Assembly (NCBI RefSeq): GCF_012927185.1
Contig: NZ_JABBGB010000003.1
Location: 682,001-746,000 of the forward strand
Direction of reading: 5' to 3'
Source of the DNA: Pseudoflavitalea sp. G-6-1-2
Lineage (GTDB): Bacteria > Bacteroidota > Bacteroidia > Chitinophagales > Chitinophagaceae
DNA: 64,000 bases
In this document: positions 27,091-36,900 of the stretch, one piece after another
Layout of the letters: the number at the start of each line of letters is the position of its first letter
Numbering within the stretch: the first letter of the stretch is position 1
The notes under the pieces: generated by a model
What the model saw: the letters and a program-made list of their open reading frames with translations, nothing else
What the model was told of the DNA's origin: nothing
The model's database searches: none
Made by a program: the position numbers and the translations under genes

Positions 27091-27113
27091 CATATACTTT
27101 CCGTAAAAGCTGA

Positions 27114-28172
27114 TTAAGCTATGGTGATGTCTTTATCGAGATACACATCCTGTGTGGTGTGCAGCAGTTCAACACCCTCCTTGAAAGGACGCTGGAATGC
27201 TTTACGGCCCAGGATCAGTCCCATACCACCTGCACGTTTGTTGATCACGGCTGTGTACACTGCATCTGCCAGATCACTCGCACCCTTGCTCTCACCGCCA
27301 CTGTTGATGAGACCTATACGGCCACTGTAACAGTTGAGCACCTGATAACGGTTGAGGTCGATCGGGTGATCGGTTGTGAGTTTGTCGTACACCAGCGGAG
27401 AGGTCTTGCCATGTTTGGTAGCCAGGTATCCGCCATTATTGGTAGGAAGCTTTTGTTTGATGATATCAGCCTGCAGCGTAACGCCAAGGTGATTAGCCTG
27501 TCCGGTAAGATCGGCTGAAGTATGATAATCCACTCCATCCACTTTGAAACCGTTGTTGCGGGTATAACACCACAGAATGGTAGCCATGCCCAGCTCATGC
27601 GCATATTCGAATGCTTCGGCAACTTCTTTCAGCTGACGTGCACTCTCGTTGCTGCCCCAGTAGATAGTTGCGCCTACTGCAACTGCGCCCATGTTCCATG
27701 CAGACTTCACAGTGCCGAACATCGTTTGATCGAACTTGTTGGGGAGGCTGAGGAATTCGTTGTGATTGATCTTTACTACAAACGGAATACGGTGTGCATA
27801 CTTGCGGCTCATCAGTCCGAGTACGCCATAGGTAGAAGCTACGCCATTGCAACCGCCTTCCATGGCGAGTTTGATGATGTTTTCGGGATCGAAATAGATG
27901 GGGTTGGGAGCGAAGGCCGAACCACCGCTGTGCTCGATACCCTGATCTACCGGGAAGATGCTGCAATAACCGGTATTGCCCAAACGGCCATGTCCCAGGA
28001 GCGTCTGCATGCTGCGCAGCACCTGGTTGTTGCGGTTACTGTTGATCCAGGTTTTCTCCACGTGATCAGGAGAAGGGAGCTGGATCATGCTCTGATCGAT
28101 AGTCTGGCACTTATGGTCAAGCAAAAAAGCGGCTTTATCGCCGAGAAGGTCAACAATCTTTTTAGAAGGCAT
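27114..28172 (-). CDS. fbaB: Class I (FbaB/DhnA-type) fructose-bisphosphate aldolase
   Basis: A protein of 352 residues from the ATG at 28172. The upstream in-frame extension ([13 protein letters not shown]) reads through the leader and is rejected. Features are the early [27 protein letters not shown] with the phosphate/Schiff-base environment, [12 protein letters not shown] with the candidate Schiff-base lysine of the DhnA group, [13 protein letters not shown], and [14 protein letters not shown] with [16 protein letters not shown] for phosphate binding. This is the metal-independent aldolase of the archaeal/FbaB type. It cleaves fructose 1,6-bisphosphate to glyceraldehyde 3-phosphate and dihydroxyacetone phosphate. 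It follows fbaA with 146 bases between and has its own promoter box. Confidence 0.92.
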   Translation of the reverse strand: MPSKKIVDLLGDKAAFLLDHKCQTIDQSMIQLPSPDHVEKTWINSNRNNQVLRSMQTLLGHGRLGNTGYCSIFPVDQGIEHSGGSAFAPNPIYFDPENIIKLAMEGGCNGVASTYGVLGLMSRKYAHRIPFVVKINHNEFLSLPNKFDQTMFGTVKSAWNMGAVAVGATIYWGSNESARQLKEVAEAFEYAHELGMATILWCYTRNNGFKVDGVDYHTSADLTGQANHLGVTLQADIIKQKLPTNNGGYLATKHGKTSPLVYDKLTTDHPIDLNRYQVLNCYSGRIGLINSGGESKGASDLADAVYTAVINKRAGGMGLILGRKAFQRPFKEGVELLHTTQDVYLDKDITIA

Positions 28173-28208
28173 GGTAAATATTGAGTTATTGGTTATGCAA
28201 TCGCCCCG

Positions 28209-28216
28209 CAAAGATA
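28209..28216 (-). promoter_or_regulatory. -7 box (TATCTTTG) of fbaB
   Basis: TATCTTTG followed by CGG on the minus strand, 36 bases before the ATG at 28172. It shows that fbaB can be expressed apart from fbaA. Confidence 0.55.
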
Positions 28217-28318
28217 GGGGCAGCGGGGTAGGATTCCCAGTCCGCCTGCATCACCACAGCCTTCCTGCAATTGACTTTCTTTAGCGTCAAAGCCGCTTGA
28301 TCAGAGGAATTCTAAGTA

Positions 28319-29386
28319 TTATGCGTTTCTGTTAATGCAGTTTAAATCGGTAAACGCTATTTCTAAACGTTTTATAAAGTTTTCCTCACCCTTGCGAAGC
28401 CATACGCGAGGATCGTAATATTTCTTATTGGGCTTCTCTTCGCCTTCCGGATTGCCCAGCTGACCCTGCAGATAACCTTCGTTCTTTTTGTAGTATCCCA
28501 GCACACCTTCCCAGAATGCCCACTGCAGATCGGTATCGATATTCATTTTGATAGCGCCATAGCTGATCGCTTCCCTGATCTGATGCTGAGGTGATCCACT
28601 GCCACCATGGAATACGAAGTACACTGGTTTGGGACCAGTCTTGAATTCCTTCTGAATATACTCCTGGCTGTTGCGCAGGATCTCAGGGCGCAGTTCCACA
28701 TTGCCCGGAGAGTAAACGCCATGCACGTTTCCGAAAGCTGCCGCCACACTGAAGAGGCTGCCAACCTTGCCCAGTTGCTCGTAAGCATAGGCCACGTGCT
28801 GAGGCTGTGTGTACAGTTTGTCGTTCTCGATGCCGCTGTTGTCTACGCCATCTTCCTCACCGCCGGTTACACCCAGCTCTATCTCGATGCCCATTCCCAG
28901 TGGCTGCATGCGTTTGAAGAATTCAACTGAGGTGCCGATATTCTCTTCGATCGGCTCTTCTGAAAGATCCAGCATATGTGAACTGAAAAGAGGCTGGCCC
29001 TTCTCTTTGAAATATTGTTCGCCTGCATCGATCAGCCCGCTGATCCATGGAAGCCATTTCTTTGCAGCATGATCGGTATGCAGCACCACCGGCACTCCAT
29101 AATATTTGGCTACGTTGTGAATATGAAGCGCACCGGAAACGGCTCCGGAAATATTTGCCTGCAGCTGATCGTTGGGCATTCCCTTGCCAGCAATGAACTG
29201 TGCACCTCCGTTTGAAAACTGGACGATGACCGGAGAATTTACTTTCGCTGCTGTTTCAAGTGTGGCATTGATGGTATCGGTACCAATGGTATTCACAGCA
29301 GGGAGGGCAAACTGATTCTCCAACGCATCTTTGTACAGCGCTTCCAGTTCTTCTCCGAAAAGTACTCCGGGTTTGTATTTCTTCAT
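28319..29386 (-). CDS. fbaA: Class II fructose-bisphosphate aldolase
   Basis: A protein of 355 residues, close to the ~359 of E. coli FbaA. The zinc site is visible: VVLHTDHAAKKWLPWI (His and Asp), GIEIELGVTGGEEDGVDN (Glu), NVHGVYSPGNVEL (His) and PVYFVFHGGSGSP (His plus the phosphate-binding GGSGSP). A second phosphate-binding loop is in GAIKMNIDTDLQWAFW (N-I-D-T-D). This zinc-dependent enzyme works in glycolysis and gluconeogenesis. It lies upstream of fbaB, an unrelated enzyme for the same reaction. Confidence 0.96.
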   Translation of the reverse strand: MKKYKPGVLFGEELEALYKDALENQFALPAVNTIGTDTINATLETAAKVNSPVIVQFSNGGAQFIAGKGMPNDQLQANISGAVSGALHIHNVAKYYGVPVVLHTDHAAKKWLPWISGLIDAGEQYFKEKGQPLFSSHMLDLSEEPIEENIGTSVEFFKRMQPLGMGIEIELGVTGGEEDGVDNSGIENDKLYTQPQHVAYAYEQLGKVGSLFSVAAAFGNVHGVYSPGNVELRPEILRNSQEYIQKEFKTGPKPVYFVFHGGSGSPQHQIREAISYGAIKMNIDTDLQWAFWEGVLGYYKKNEGYLQGQLGNPEGEEKPNKKYYDPRVWLRKGEENFIKRLEIAFTDLNCINRNA

Positions 29387-29476
29387 GATTTAATAATTTT
29401 TCTTGGGTCTTAATTAAGAAAGGAAAGGAGAGGTTGAAAGAAATTCAACAAATCAGACCTTTCGTTGAATGCGGCG

Positions 29477-29484
29477 CTAAGATA
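29477..29484 (-). promoter_or_regulatory. Possible -7 box variant (TATCTTAG) of fbaA
   Basis: TATCTTAG followed by CGC on the minus strand matches TAnnTTTG at all but one fixed position, about 90 bases before fbaA. Confidence 0.3.
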
Positions 29485-29678
29485 AGTACTGCTTCGCGTT
29501 TTAAAAACACAAATATTGAATTCCCAGGATATGTGAAAGAAGAAAAATCAACCAGAAACCAACCGAAACTGGTTTTGAAGGGCCGGATAACCAAATGAAA
29601 TGATCTTGTCGAATAGCAGCATACCATTTGAAGCAGCAGGTGTAACTTGTTACTGACTCACCCGTTCAAACCTTATCT

Positions 29679-30803
29679 ATGAAAAAAATAATTGTCTTTT
29701 TGGGAGGTCTATGCCTTTTCATGGCAGCAGGCGCCCAGTTGAAAACACTCAGCGGCCGCCATATCAGTCCACAGCAACTGGAGCAAGTCCTCCGGCATCA
29801 GATGGATTCACTTCATATCCCCGGAATTTCCTTTGCCCTCATCAATAATGGTAAAGTTGTTTTTCATCGCGCCATGGGCATAACCAATGTAGATACAAAA
29901 CAGAAAGTGAATCCGCAATCCATTTTCGAAGCAGCTTCTCTCTCCAAACCTGTCTTTGCTGTATGGGTATTGAAAATGGTGGACGATGGATTGCTCTCTC
30001 TCGACACACCTTTGTACAAATACTTTCCATATCCTGATATAGAACACGATGACCGCTACAAACTCATCACAGCCAGAATGGTTCTGGCCCATACCTCCGG
30101 ATTCCCCAACTGGCGATGGTTTCAGCCCGCGGACTCATCACTGGATATTCCACCTGCACAACTGTATCTTAAATTCACGCCGGGCACACAGTTCAATTAT
30201 TCCGGAGAAGGATACCTCTATCTGAGCAGAGTGATTGCGCATCTCAATCACGTTAGCATTCAGCAGCTCGATCAGCTCTTTCAGCAACAATTGGCAACGC
30301 CGCTGCATATGCGCTATGCGTGGTTCAGCTGGAACGCCAAAATTCGCGGACACAAAGTGACCGGGCATAATGCTGGAAAAGCCAATTACAGAACATGGCA
30401 CGTATTCCCCGGTCAGGATTCCACCTGGTTCGGCGCTGCAGGAGGACTCAACACAGAAGCGCTCAGTTATTCGCAATTCATCATCCATCTGATAAACCTC
30501 AAAGACACCCGCATGTTCAATGTGCAGGTGCAGCTACCGACTGACGACAACGGAGAAAAATCCGATACTGCCTGGGGACTCGGCATCGCTATCAGGCCAA
30601 TGCCTTTCGGAACAATCTACGAACATACGGGAGACAATGGCGATTTCAAAGCCGGGATGGCCATCAACAGAAAAAATAAAACCGGTTATGTGGTCTTCAC
30701 CAATTGCGATAACGGGAATATTTTCAATAAGCAGCTTCGTGCATATCTGTCGATGGGAAGCGGAGCATCAATCATCCATTCGCGAAAGAAAAGAAGTAAA
30801 TAG
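29679..30803 (+). CDS. Secreted S12-family serine hydrolase (beta-lactamase/esterase-like)
   Basis: A protein of 374 residues with signal peptide MKKIIVFLGGLCLFMAAGAQ. The S12 motifs are visible: the nucleophile in FEAASLSKPVFA (SxxK, Ser ~85), the tyrosine in FNYSGEGYLYLS (YSG, the YxN equivalent), and HTG in IYEHTGDNGDF in place of KTG. The HTG form and YSG are usual for the esterase/D-aminopeptidase/PBP-like side of the family rather than true class C beta-lactamases. It probably acts on peptidoglycan peptides or small esters in the periplasm. It converges with the next gene with only 8 bases between stop codons. Confidence 0.85.
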   Translation: MKKIIVFLGGLCLFMAAGAQLKTLSGRHISPQQLEQVLRHQMDSLHIPGISFALINNGKVVFHRAMGITNVDTKQKVNPQSIFEAASLSKPVFAVWVLKMVDDGLLSLDTPLYKYFPYPDIEHDDRYKLITARMVLAHTSGFPNWRWFQPADSSLDIPPAQLYLKFTPGTQFNYSGEGYLYLSRVIAHLNHVSIQQLDQLFQQQLATPLHMRYAWFSWNAKIRGHKVTGHNAGKANYRTWHVFPGQDSTWFGAAGGLNTEALSYSQFIIHLINLKDTRMFNVQVQLPTDDNGEKSDTAWGLGIAIRPMPFGTIYEHTGDNGDFKAGMAINRKNKTGYVVFTNCDNGNIFNKQLRAYLSMGSGASIIHSRKKRSK

Positions 30804-30811
30804 AGAGTACA

Positions 30812-31915
30812 TCAATCTTCAAACTTGCCCAGGTTCTTTTGAATCAATGCCAGATTCTTCTGCAGAGTCTGCTTCAGCTGACGTTTCACCAACTGCCCCA
30901 TAGACTTGCATTTGAAGAAAGCAGCGCTCTTGAAATACTCTCCCAGTTCGGTTTTCAGCTGAGTGAGCTTTTCCTCGGTAGAGATCTTATCCTTCGCCAT
31001 GAGGTTCAGCAGTTCCATTAACCTGAATCTGGTGCTCGCCACGCGGAATGCCATCATGGTTCTTTCTTCCGTCTGGTACTGTTCAACACTGTCTTTGTTG
31101 AGCAGCTTGGTGCAGAGTTCCACCATCTCCCGGTTCTCTTTGAAGAACTGCGGCAGGTAAAGATTCTTTCTTCCCTCATAAGACTGCTGATCGAAATCGA
31201 TAGCGCGTATGCGATACTGAAAGTCTTCGATATCGGGCGTAATATCGATCACGAAATTATAGGATCGCATATCTCCGAGCAGCCGCACAAAGCAGCGTTC
31301 ATTGAATTTCACGAACTCTTTTGCAAGCCTGATCTTATTGGTGCTGGGCTCATTGAGGTGTTTCTCTATGAATACATCACCGGGGATGCCAGGAATATGT
31401 TCTTCCACCAATGTATTGAGATGCGTGAGATAGGTAATGCGGTTGGGAGAGAGCAGATGTTCGAGCTCCAGACCGTATATGCGCGAAGCATCGGCTATTT
31501 TGATATAGTAGTGATCGTAGTTGTCGTTGAACTTGTTTACGATGCGGATGCGGAAAGGATTCGAATTGCCGAAACTGCAATAGTCGATCCGCGATACATC
31601 GAGGTGTTTGGTGAAAGTAAGATCGCCTTCTGTTTTGAGGATGGCATACATGCGTACCAGTCCTTCCCGGATGAATTCAAACTCCTTCATATCATACACC
31701 ACTGTTTGCCAGTAAGTGTCTTTACCATGTTTATCCATCAGCGGAATGGAATAGGTAAAATGCAACAGGTCTCTGTAAGACACTGGCAGCTTTACTTCGC
31801 GGCCATGAAGCTTGAGGTAACCGCGCAGACCATCCTGAACAGGGAACATCGGCTTCTTGCGCGATGGCTTGTTCGGCTCATTCAGCGCCGGATCTATATC
31901 GTTGATAACAGACAT
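30812..31915 (-). CDS. Conserved protein of unknown function, second gene of a two-gene unit
   Basis: A protein of 367 residues from the ATG at 31915. No signal peptide and no membrane segment are seen. I do not recognise the family. The phrase FVRLLGDMRSYNFVIDITP followed by YRIRAIDFDQQSYEGRKNLYLPQFF resembles the DFD/DFG end of kinase-like folds (aminoglycoside or LPS kinase type), but no Gly-rich loop or HxD catalytic loop is clear, so this is only a hint. The C-terminus is helical and basic (KQTLQKNLALIQKNLGKFED). It begins 11 bases after the stop of the metal-receptor-like gene and is surely co-transcribed with it. Confidence 0.6.
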   Translation of the reverse strand: MSVINDIDPALNEPNKPSRKKPMFPVQDGLRGYLKLHGREVKLPVSYRDLLHFTYSIPLMDKHGKDTYWQTVVYDMKEFEFIREGLVRMYAILKTEGDLTFTKHLDVSRIDYCSFGNSNPFRIRIVNKFNDNYDHYYIKIADASRIYGLELEHLLSPNRITYLTHLNTLVEEHIPGIPGDVFIEKHLNEPSTNKIRLAKEFVKFNERCFVRLLGDMRSYNFVIDITPDIEDFQYRIRAIDFDQQSYEGRKNLYLPQFFKENREMVELCTKLLNKDSVEQYQTEERTMMAFRVASTRFRLMELLNLMAKDKISTEEKLTQLKTELGEYFKSAAFFKCKSMGQLVKRQLKQTLQKNLALIQKNLGKFED

Positions 31916-31926
31916 GCCCAACTAAA

Positions 31927-32721
31927 TTACGAAAAACCCTGTAACGGCAATTGCCTGAAATATTCCGGAGCATACTGAAGGCGGCTGCCATACCAGCTGA
32001 ACATTTCCCCATCTACCAGCAGAATGCGCGTATCGGGAAGATGCGATTGCAGTTCGTCGATATGCTGCTGCTTAAAAGGGTAGGGCTCCGAAGAGAGCAG
32101 CAGCAGTTTGCATTGAGACGATTGCAGCTCTTCGATGCTCACGGCAGGATATCTTTTCGATTGCCCAAAAACGTTAGTGAGGCCACAGCGGGCCAGCATA
32201 TTGCTGATGAAGGTATCGCCACCCACCGTCATCCAGGGATTGCGCCAGATGAGATACGCAGCGGGAATGGGCGGTGCATCCGGTTGCTTTGCCAGCTCAT
32301 CGAAACCCGCAGCAATGCTGTCTGCTATCGCATTGGCCTGTTCGGTTCGGAAAGTGATTTCACCTACGCGGCGGATCATATCCAGCGAAGTATCAAGATC
32401 ATGAATATCGCTTACCCAAACGGGATACTGCGCTGCCAGTTCCAGCACCTGTTCCCGTACATTTTCTTCTTTATTGGCAATGATGAGATCGGGTTGAAGC
32501 TGCTGAATAATTTCCGGTTTGATGGCTTTTGTGCCGCCTACGCGTGTTTTGCTGCGGAACCATTCGGGAGGATGAACACAGAATTTGGTGATGCCTGCCA
32601 CCTGCTCGTCGAGCCCAAGATGATACAGCAACTCAGTCTGCGAAGGAACCAGTGATATGATCCGTTTCGGAGGAACCGCTATTTCGAGCGCTCTGCCGGT
32701 TTGGTCAGTGAATAATGGCAT
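31927..32721 (-). CDS. Helical-backbone metal receptor (BtuF/FecB-like) without a signal peptide
   Basis: A protein of 264 residues. It has the periplasmic-binding fold of cobalamin/siderophore ABC receptors: PKRIISLVPSQTELLYHLGLDEQVAGIT at the start, KPEIIQQLQPDLIIANKEENV, and the C-lobe GDTFISNMLARCGLTNVFGQSKRYPAVSIEELQSS. Unlike BtuF it starts directly at MPLFTDQTGRALEIAVPP with no signal peptide or lipobox, and no upstream in-frame start supplies one. It may therefore work in the cytoplasm or have an unconventional role. No permease or ATPase gene is nearby. It forms an operon with the unknown gene downstream. Confidence 0.75.
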   Translation of the reverse strand: MPLFTDQTGRALEIAVPPKRIISLVPSQTELLYHLGLDEQVAGITKFCVHPPEWFRSKTRVGGTKAIKPEIIQQLQPDLIIANKEENVREQVLELAAQYPVWVSDIHDLDTSLDMIRRVGEITFRTEQANAIADSIAAGFDELAKQPDAPPIPAAYLIWRNPWMTVGGDTFISNMLARCGLTNVFGQSKRYPAVSIEELQSSQCKLLLLSSEPYPFKQQHIDELQSHLPDTRILLVDGEMFSWYGSRLQYAPEYFRQLPLQGFS

Positions 32722-33740
32722 GCATGAATTTCATGCAAATTAAGAAAGGATGAAGCACGAAGAATAAATAAATGCGGAGGTTGGATTACAGGCCTGTTGA
32801 GTAATTGCCCTCCCCTGCGTTAGAGGGAGCAACAGGGTTAAAGGATGTCGTTGGTACCGCTGCTGTCCTCCTGCAAAAGAATAAGGATTGTTTTGCAGGA
32901 GGGTATTGGAGTTAAAGCAGACGGTTCTTAACACACAGGATTTGAACTTGACGGTTTCTTTCGGACGTTGGATTTTACTTCGGACGGTTAATCAAGGATC
33001 AATTGGACGTTCTTCACGGACGTTGGACTTGGATTGGTTTGTTCATCGGATCTGGACAATGGTCTTTTCTACGGATAATTGGACATTGGTTGATCAAGGA
33101 CTTTGGACACGGTTTGATCATTTGGATTTTGGACTATTGAACTCTTTGAACAGTTTTCCGGATATCGGATCGGACTTTGGATTTTTAAAAAGAAAAAAGA
33201 AGTTGACTGATACTGGATTTTTTGGATTCTCCTGGATATTGGATTTAGTACACAGGTTATTTTCGGATATTGGACTGATTGATTTAGTTATCAATCAACT
33301 TCTGAAACAAAAGTACTGCCGGAGACCTTGGTTCGCAAGAGCAGAACAACTCGATTTAAAATGTTCGGCATTTACTGCTGTTATCGTAGTGTTTCAACCC
33401 ATCATCTCGTATTCTTTGTATGCACGCATCGTAGAATTACCTGAAATGCCCTGTTTTAGCGGGTTTTGATTGATCTGTATCAAATGTATAAGCGCTTTCA
33501 TATATGCGTTTGGGTTATTAACACAAGGTTACGTAACGGGAAAATGCGTTTTTACCTGTCCTCCTTTTGGGTACTTTAATCGCTATTTACTGTCCGTTGA
33601 TCGAATAAACTTCATGTTGCGAACGGGCTTTTTCATCTTGTGAACGCCTGCATTTGCATGTGCATTTTCCCTTTTTGGTTCCATAACCCTGTTCCGTAGA
33701 AAAGTATTCAGGGCTCTAAAAGATTACAGGCCGGTTTAAA
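32722..33740. other. Gene-free region with an extremely GGA-rich tract (32940-33300)
   Basis: About 1 kb without a credible gene. From ~32960 to 33275 the plus strand carries about 26 GGA triplets, roughly one per 12 bases, often in pairs seven bases apart (for example 33098/33105, 33124/33131, 33160/33167, 33172/33179, 33265/33272) and set in TTGGAC or CGGAT contexts. The strand is T/G-rich with few C. A frame of 193 codons stays open across it, but its Trp/Leu/Phe/Asp-rich translation looks like a by-product of the repeated triplet. The rest (33300-33740) has ordinary composition and a 10-base palindrome, GTTACGTAAC, near 33526. Confidence 0.5.
32867..32902. repeat. Perfect 12-bp inverted repeat ahead of the GGA-rich tract
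   Basis: CCTCCTGCAAAA (32867-32878) and TTTTGCAGGAGG (32891-32902) are exact complements around a 12-base loop. No T-run follows on either side, so it is not a simple terminator. It could be a REP-like element or the 5' stem of a structured RNA that includes the GGA tract. Confidence 0.55.
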
Positions 33741-33775
33741 AGAGGTTGCCTTCCGAGGGCAGCCTCTTTGTTTTT
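33741..33775 (+). terminator. Intrinsic terminator closing the GGA-rich region on the plus strand
   Basis: AGAGGTTGCC (33741-33750) pairs with GGCAGCCTCT (33758-33767; one G-U), followed by TTGTTTTT. No plus-strand protein gene precedes it for about 3 kb (the nearest ends at 30803), which suggests that a non-coding plus-strand transcript ends here. Confidence 0.8.
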
Positions 33776-33848
33776 AAGTGTATACACGTATATGCATGAG
33801 GTGCAGTCTGAGTATTTACACGCAGCCGCGTAAAATTGCCCGCAAATA

Positions 33849-33879
33849 AAAACGCCTGTGAGTTACTCACAGGCGTTTT
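33849..33879 (-). terminator. Terminator of the T9SS beta-helix gene
   Basis: A 14-bp perfect stem (33849-33862 with 33866-33879) over a 3-base loop. On the minus strand it is followed by TTTTTATTTG, just beyond the stop codon at 33901. Confidence 0.92.
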
Positions 33880-33900
33880 CACTATTGAGACAGTGATATC

Positions 33901-36900
33901 CTATCGCTTCACTATCTTCTTTGTTATGATCGGTTTCTTACCGGCATTGTAAATGCTCAGGAAGTACACACCATTTTGGTAATGACTTAAATCGATGCTG
34001 AATTCGGTCCATCCTTTCAGAAACGTGAAATGCCTTTTCTGCAATTCTTTTCCATGTACATCGGTGATGATGTAGCTGCTGAATGGCGACAGATCTTCTC
34101 CCAGCAACAGCTTCACTTTAACCTCACCGGCGGTTGGGTTGGGGCCAAGCTGGAATGATTTGATGGGTCCGGGTTGACCACAATATTGCAGTATGAAAGT
34201 CTTGGCAGTGCTGCCGATACATCCATTGGCGGCCGTATAGGTGTAACTGATAGTCTGCGCTCCGGGCAACAAAGTTTTGAGGCTCCAGGTATCTTCGGTA
34301 ACGCCATTGCCGGAGAATACACCGCCGGAAGGCAATGCAACAAGCTTCAGCTCTGTGTTTTCGAGGCATACCTGATCTGCCATATTGAATGCAGGAACCG
34401 GCACTTCTCTGATGCTCAGTATGGCAGGAGATGATGTAACACTGCTGGCACCCGCACTTACCACACAACGGAGCAATAATTTGCTGAGCGCTTTCAGTGA
34501 GTAACCGGACTGTTTTGCATTGGCAATATCTTCCCAGACATTTCCATCGGTGCTGCGCTGCCATTGATAGGTGATCGGAACATTGGCTGTAGCAATCACA
34601 TCAAAGTTAACATTGTCGTCCTTGCAGGCATCCACATTGCCCGGATGCTGAAGCAGCGCCAGCGATGGACGCGTTTCGTATACGCCGAGATCGATAATGC
34701 CATCGCGGATGCGGAGGTTGGAAGCAAGATCATGTGTGATATCAGACAGATCTGGTGTTTGTCCTGCCTGGAAATACTGATTGTTGCCTATGTTGAGTAA
34801 TGGGCTTTGCGGAGTAAGCGAATAATCACCATTGGCAGCATCAGTGAACAAAGGAGTGAGTGTGCCACTGGGATTATTATTCGGAATATCAGCTGCGGCT
34901 CCTTCAACATAACTGTATTTGATGCGGAATGTACCACTGCTGTTTGCGAGTGTGCTGCTGTTGCCGTAAATGATAGTGTTGCGTATCTCAGGTGAAGCCG
35001 ATGCAATGCTCAATGCGCCACCCGAACTAACAGCGCGGTTGTTCGCGATTGTAACGTTGGTAAAGATGGGATTGCCATCTTGTGCTGCAAATATGGCTCC
35101 GCCTGATGCTTTGGAATAGTTTCTGGTGAAAAGAACATTGGTGATGGAGGCCGTCGATCCATCTATATACATCCCCGCACCATTGAGCGATGCACTGTTA
35201 CCGGTTATGATCAGATTGCTGAGTTTCGGAGATGATCCGGTTATGTAAATGCCACCTCCGTTTTTTACCCAAACGGGATTGCCGCCGATCATTTCAAATT
35301 CACCGGCATTCATGGTTCCGCCGCCACCAGTGATGGTAAATCCATCGAGCAGTGCATTGCCTGCGTCTCCGGAAGAGATCACTACGTGAAGGGCATTCTC
35401 CATATTGTTAGAGATAGTGAGTGTGCCTGCATTGCCAGATATCATATCGTCGTTACTGTGATCGCCGTTGAGTATTGTCTCATTGGCTGGTATGCCGAGG
35501 TTGCGATTGGTATGCGAACCTTCCGTGCCCTCAAATCCGCCATAGATCTGTACATTCTTCACCATTCTGAAAGCGTTGTTGGGGCCGCCATCCATTCCGA
35601 AATATTCATCGGGCGCATGATAGAGTGGTTTGTATTCTCCTGCCGCCACATATATTTTTAGAGGATTGGCGGTGGTCCAGTCAGCTTCTCTGGCCTTTGC
35701 CCAGCGCAGTGCATCGGCCAGCTCATTCAGGGCATTGCCCCAGCTGCTGCCATCTCCGGGGCTCGGATGATCTTTCTTTACATACAACACATTGGATGCC
35801 GAAGGCGCAATGCTGCGTACTGTCATCGTAAGAGGGGCCGGCACTGTGATGATGCAACCATTTTTTTCTACTGCAACTGTAACGTTATCGCCATTATTGG
35901 GGAAGTAGGTAAAGTAAGGTGATGCATCATGTTGTTTGCCTGTATTATTCACATAGAAAGTATAGCTGTCGAATTCTGATGAAGCGAAGAACATTACCGG
36001 TGTTCCGGCCATCATATTGGCGTCTGCTGTGCTGCTGAAGTCCGATCGCATAGTCATCATCAATCCGATTGCGGGAATGCCGAGATCGGTCCTTTGTTGC
36101 TGATTGCCGGCATTGATATCGCTGGTGTATACCAGTGCAGGATCTACAACAGTTGCATTGGCGCTGGCCAATGGGGAATGCCCGCTTGCATTGATGGAAA
36201 TACCCGACAGAAACAGATTGTCGCCGGGCACAAAAGTGGCAGGTGCCGTAAAAGGAATTTCAATCTCTGTTCCCAGCATGGCTGCCTGTATCACCAGCGG
36301 ATCCGATTGCGTAAAGATATTGCCGCTATGATCGAAAAGCACACTGGTAATGCTTTTCCCAATACTCGATGCGTCGTTGCTCAGTTTCACCGTAACGCCG
36401 TTTACCTGTATCGGCACTTCCGGCACCGGAAATGCCACTGCCACAATTCCTGGCCCGCTGCCCGAACCCACGGCCATATTTATGTTGTCGTTCACGGCAT
36501 AGCTGATTCTGTCGCAGCTGATATGCTGGGTAATGCTTTTGCTGTTATTGCTTTCGTTTTCATCGATGGGAACAGATACCTTGATGGTTTGAGTTCCCTG
36601 ATCCTGTACGGGAAGTATAAAAGTTACCGTGGTTGTTTGTCCAGGTGCCAGCGAAGGGATGGCCTTTGAATCCGATTGCGTATTGCCTCCTGTGATGGAA
36701 AGCGATACAGGAATATTATTCTGCACCTGCGTTCCTGCGTTCCTGATTTTGGCACTGAGGGTCTGCTCTGTATTCCAGAGTTTATTTTGCGTGCCATGTG
36801 TGGCATGTACCCACTCCACTTCAATGTCGTGAAGCAGTAAGCCGGTTGCAACTGTTCTGTTATTGGAGAAGGAGGTGGCAGCAAGTACATTAAGAGGTTG

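Noticed and set aside
32721-32737. Near-perfect palindrome TGCATGAATTTCATGCA over the start of the metal-receptor-like gene
   Set aside because: It is short, A/T-rich and overlaps the start codon; there is no second copy in the window and nothing to set it apart from chance.
32888-33469. A 193-codon open frame across the GGA-rich tract
   Set aside because: The composition (Trp, Leu, Phe, Asp-heavy) follows from repeated TTGGAC/CGGAT triplets. There is no signal peptide, domain or start context, and the tract looks non-coding. A real low-complexity protein cannot be fully excluded.
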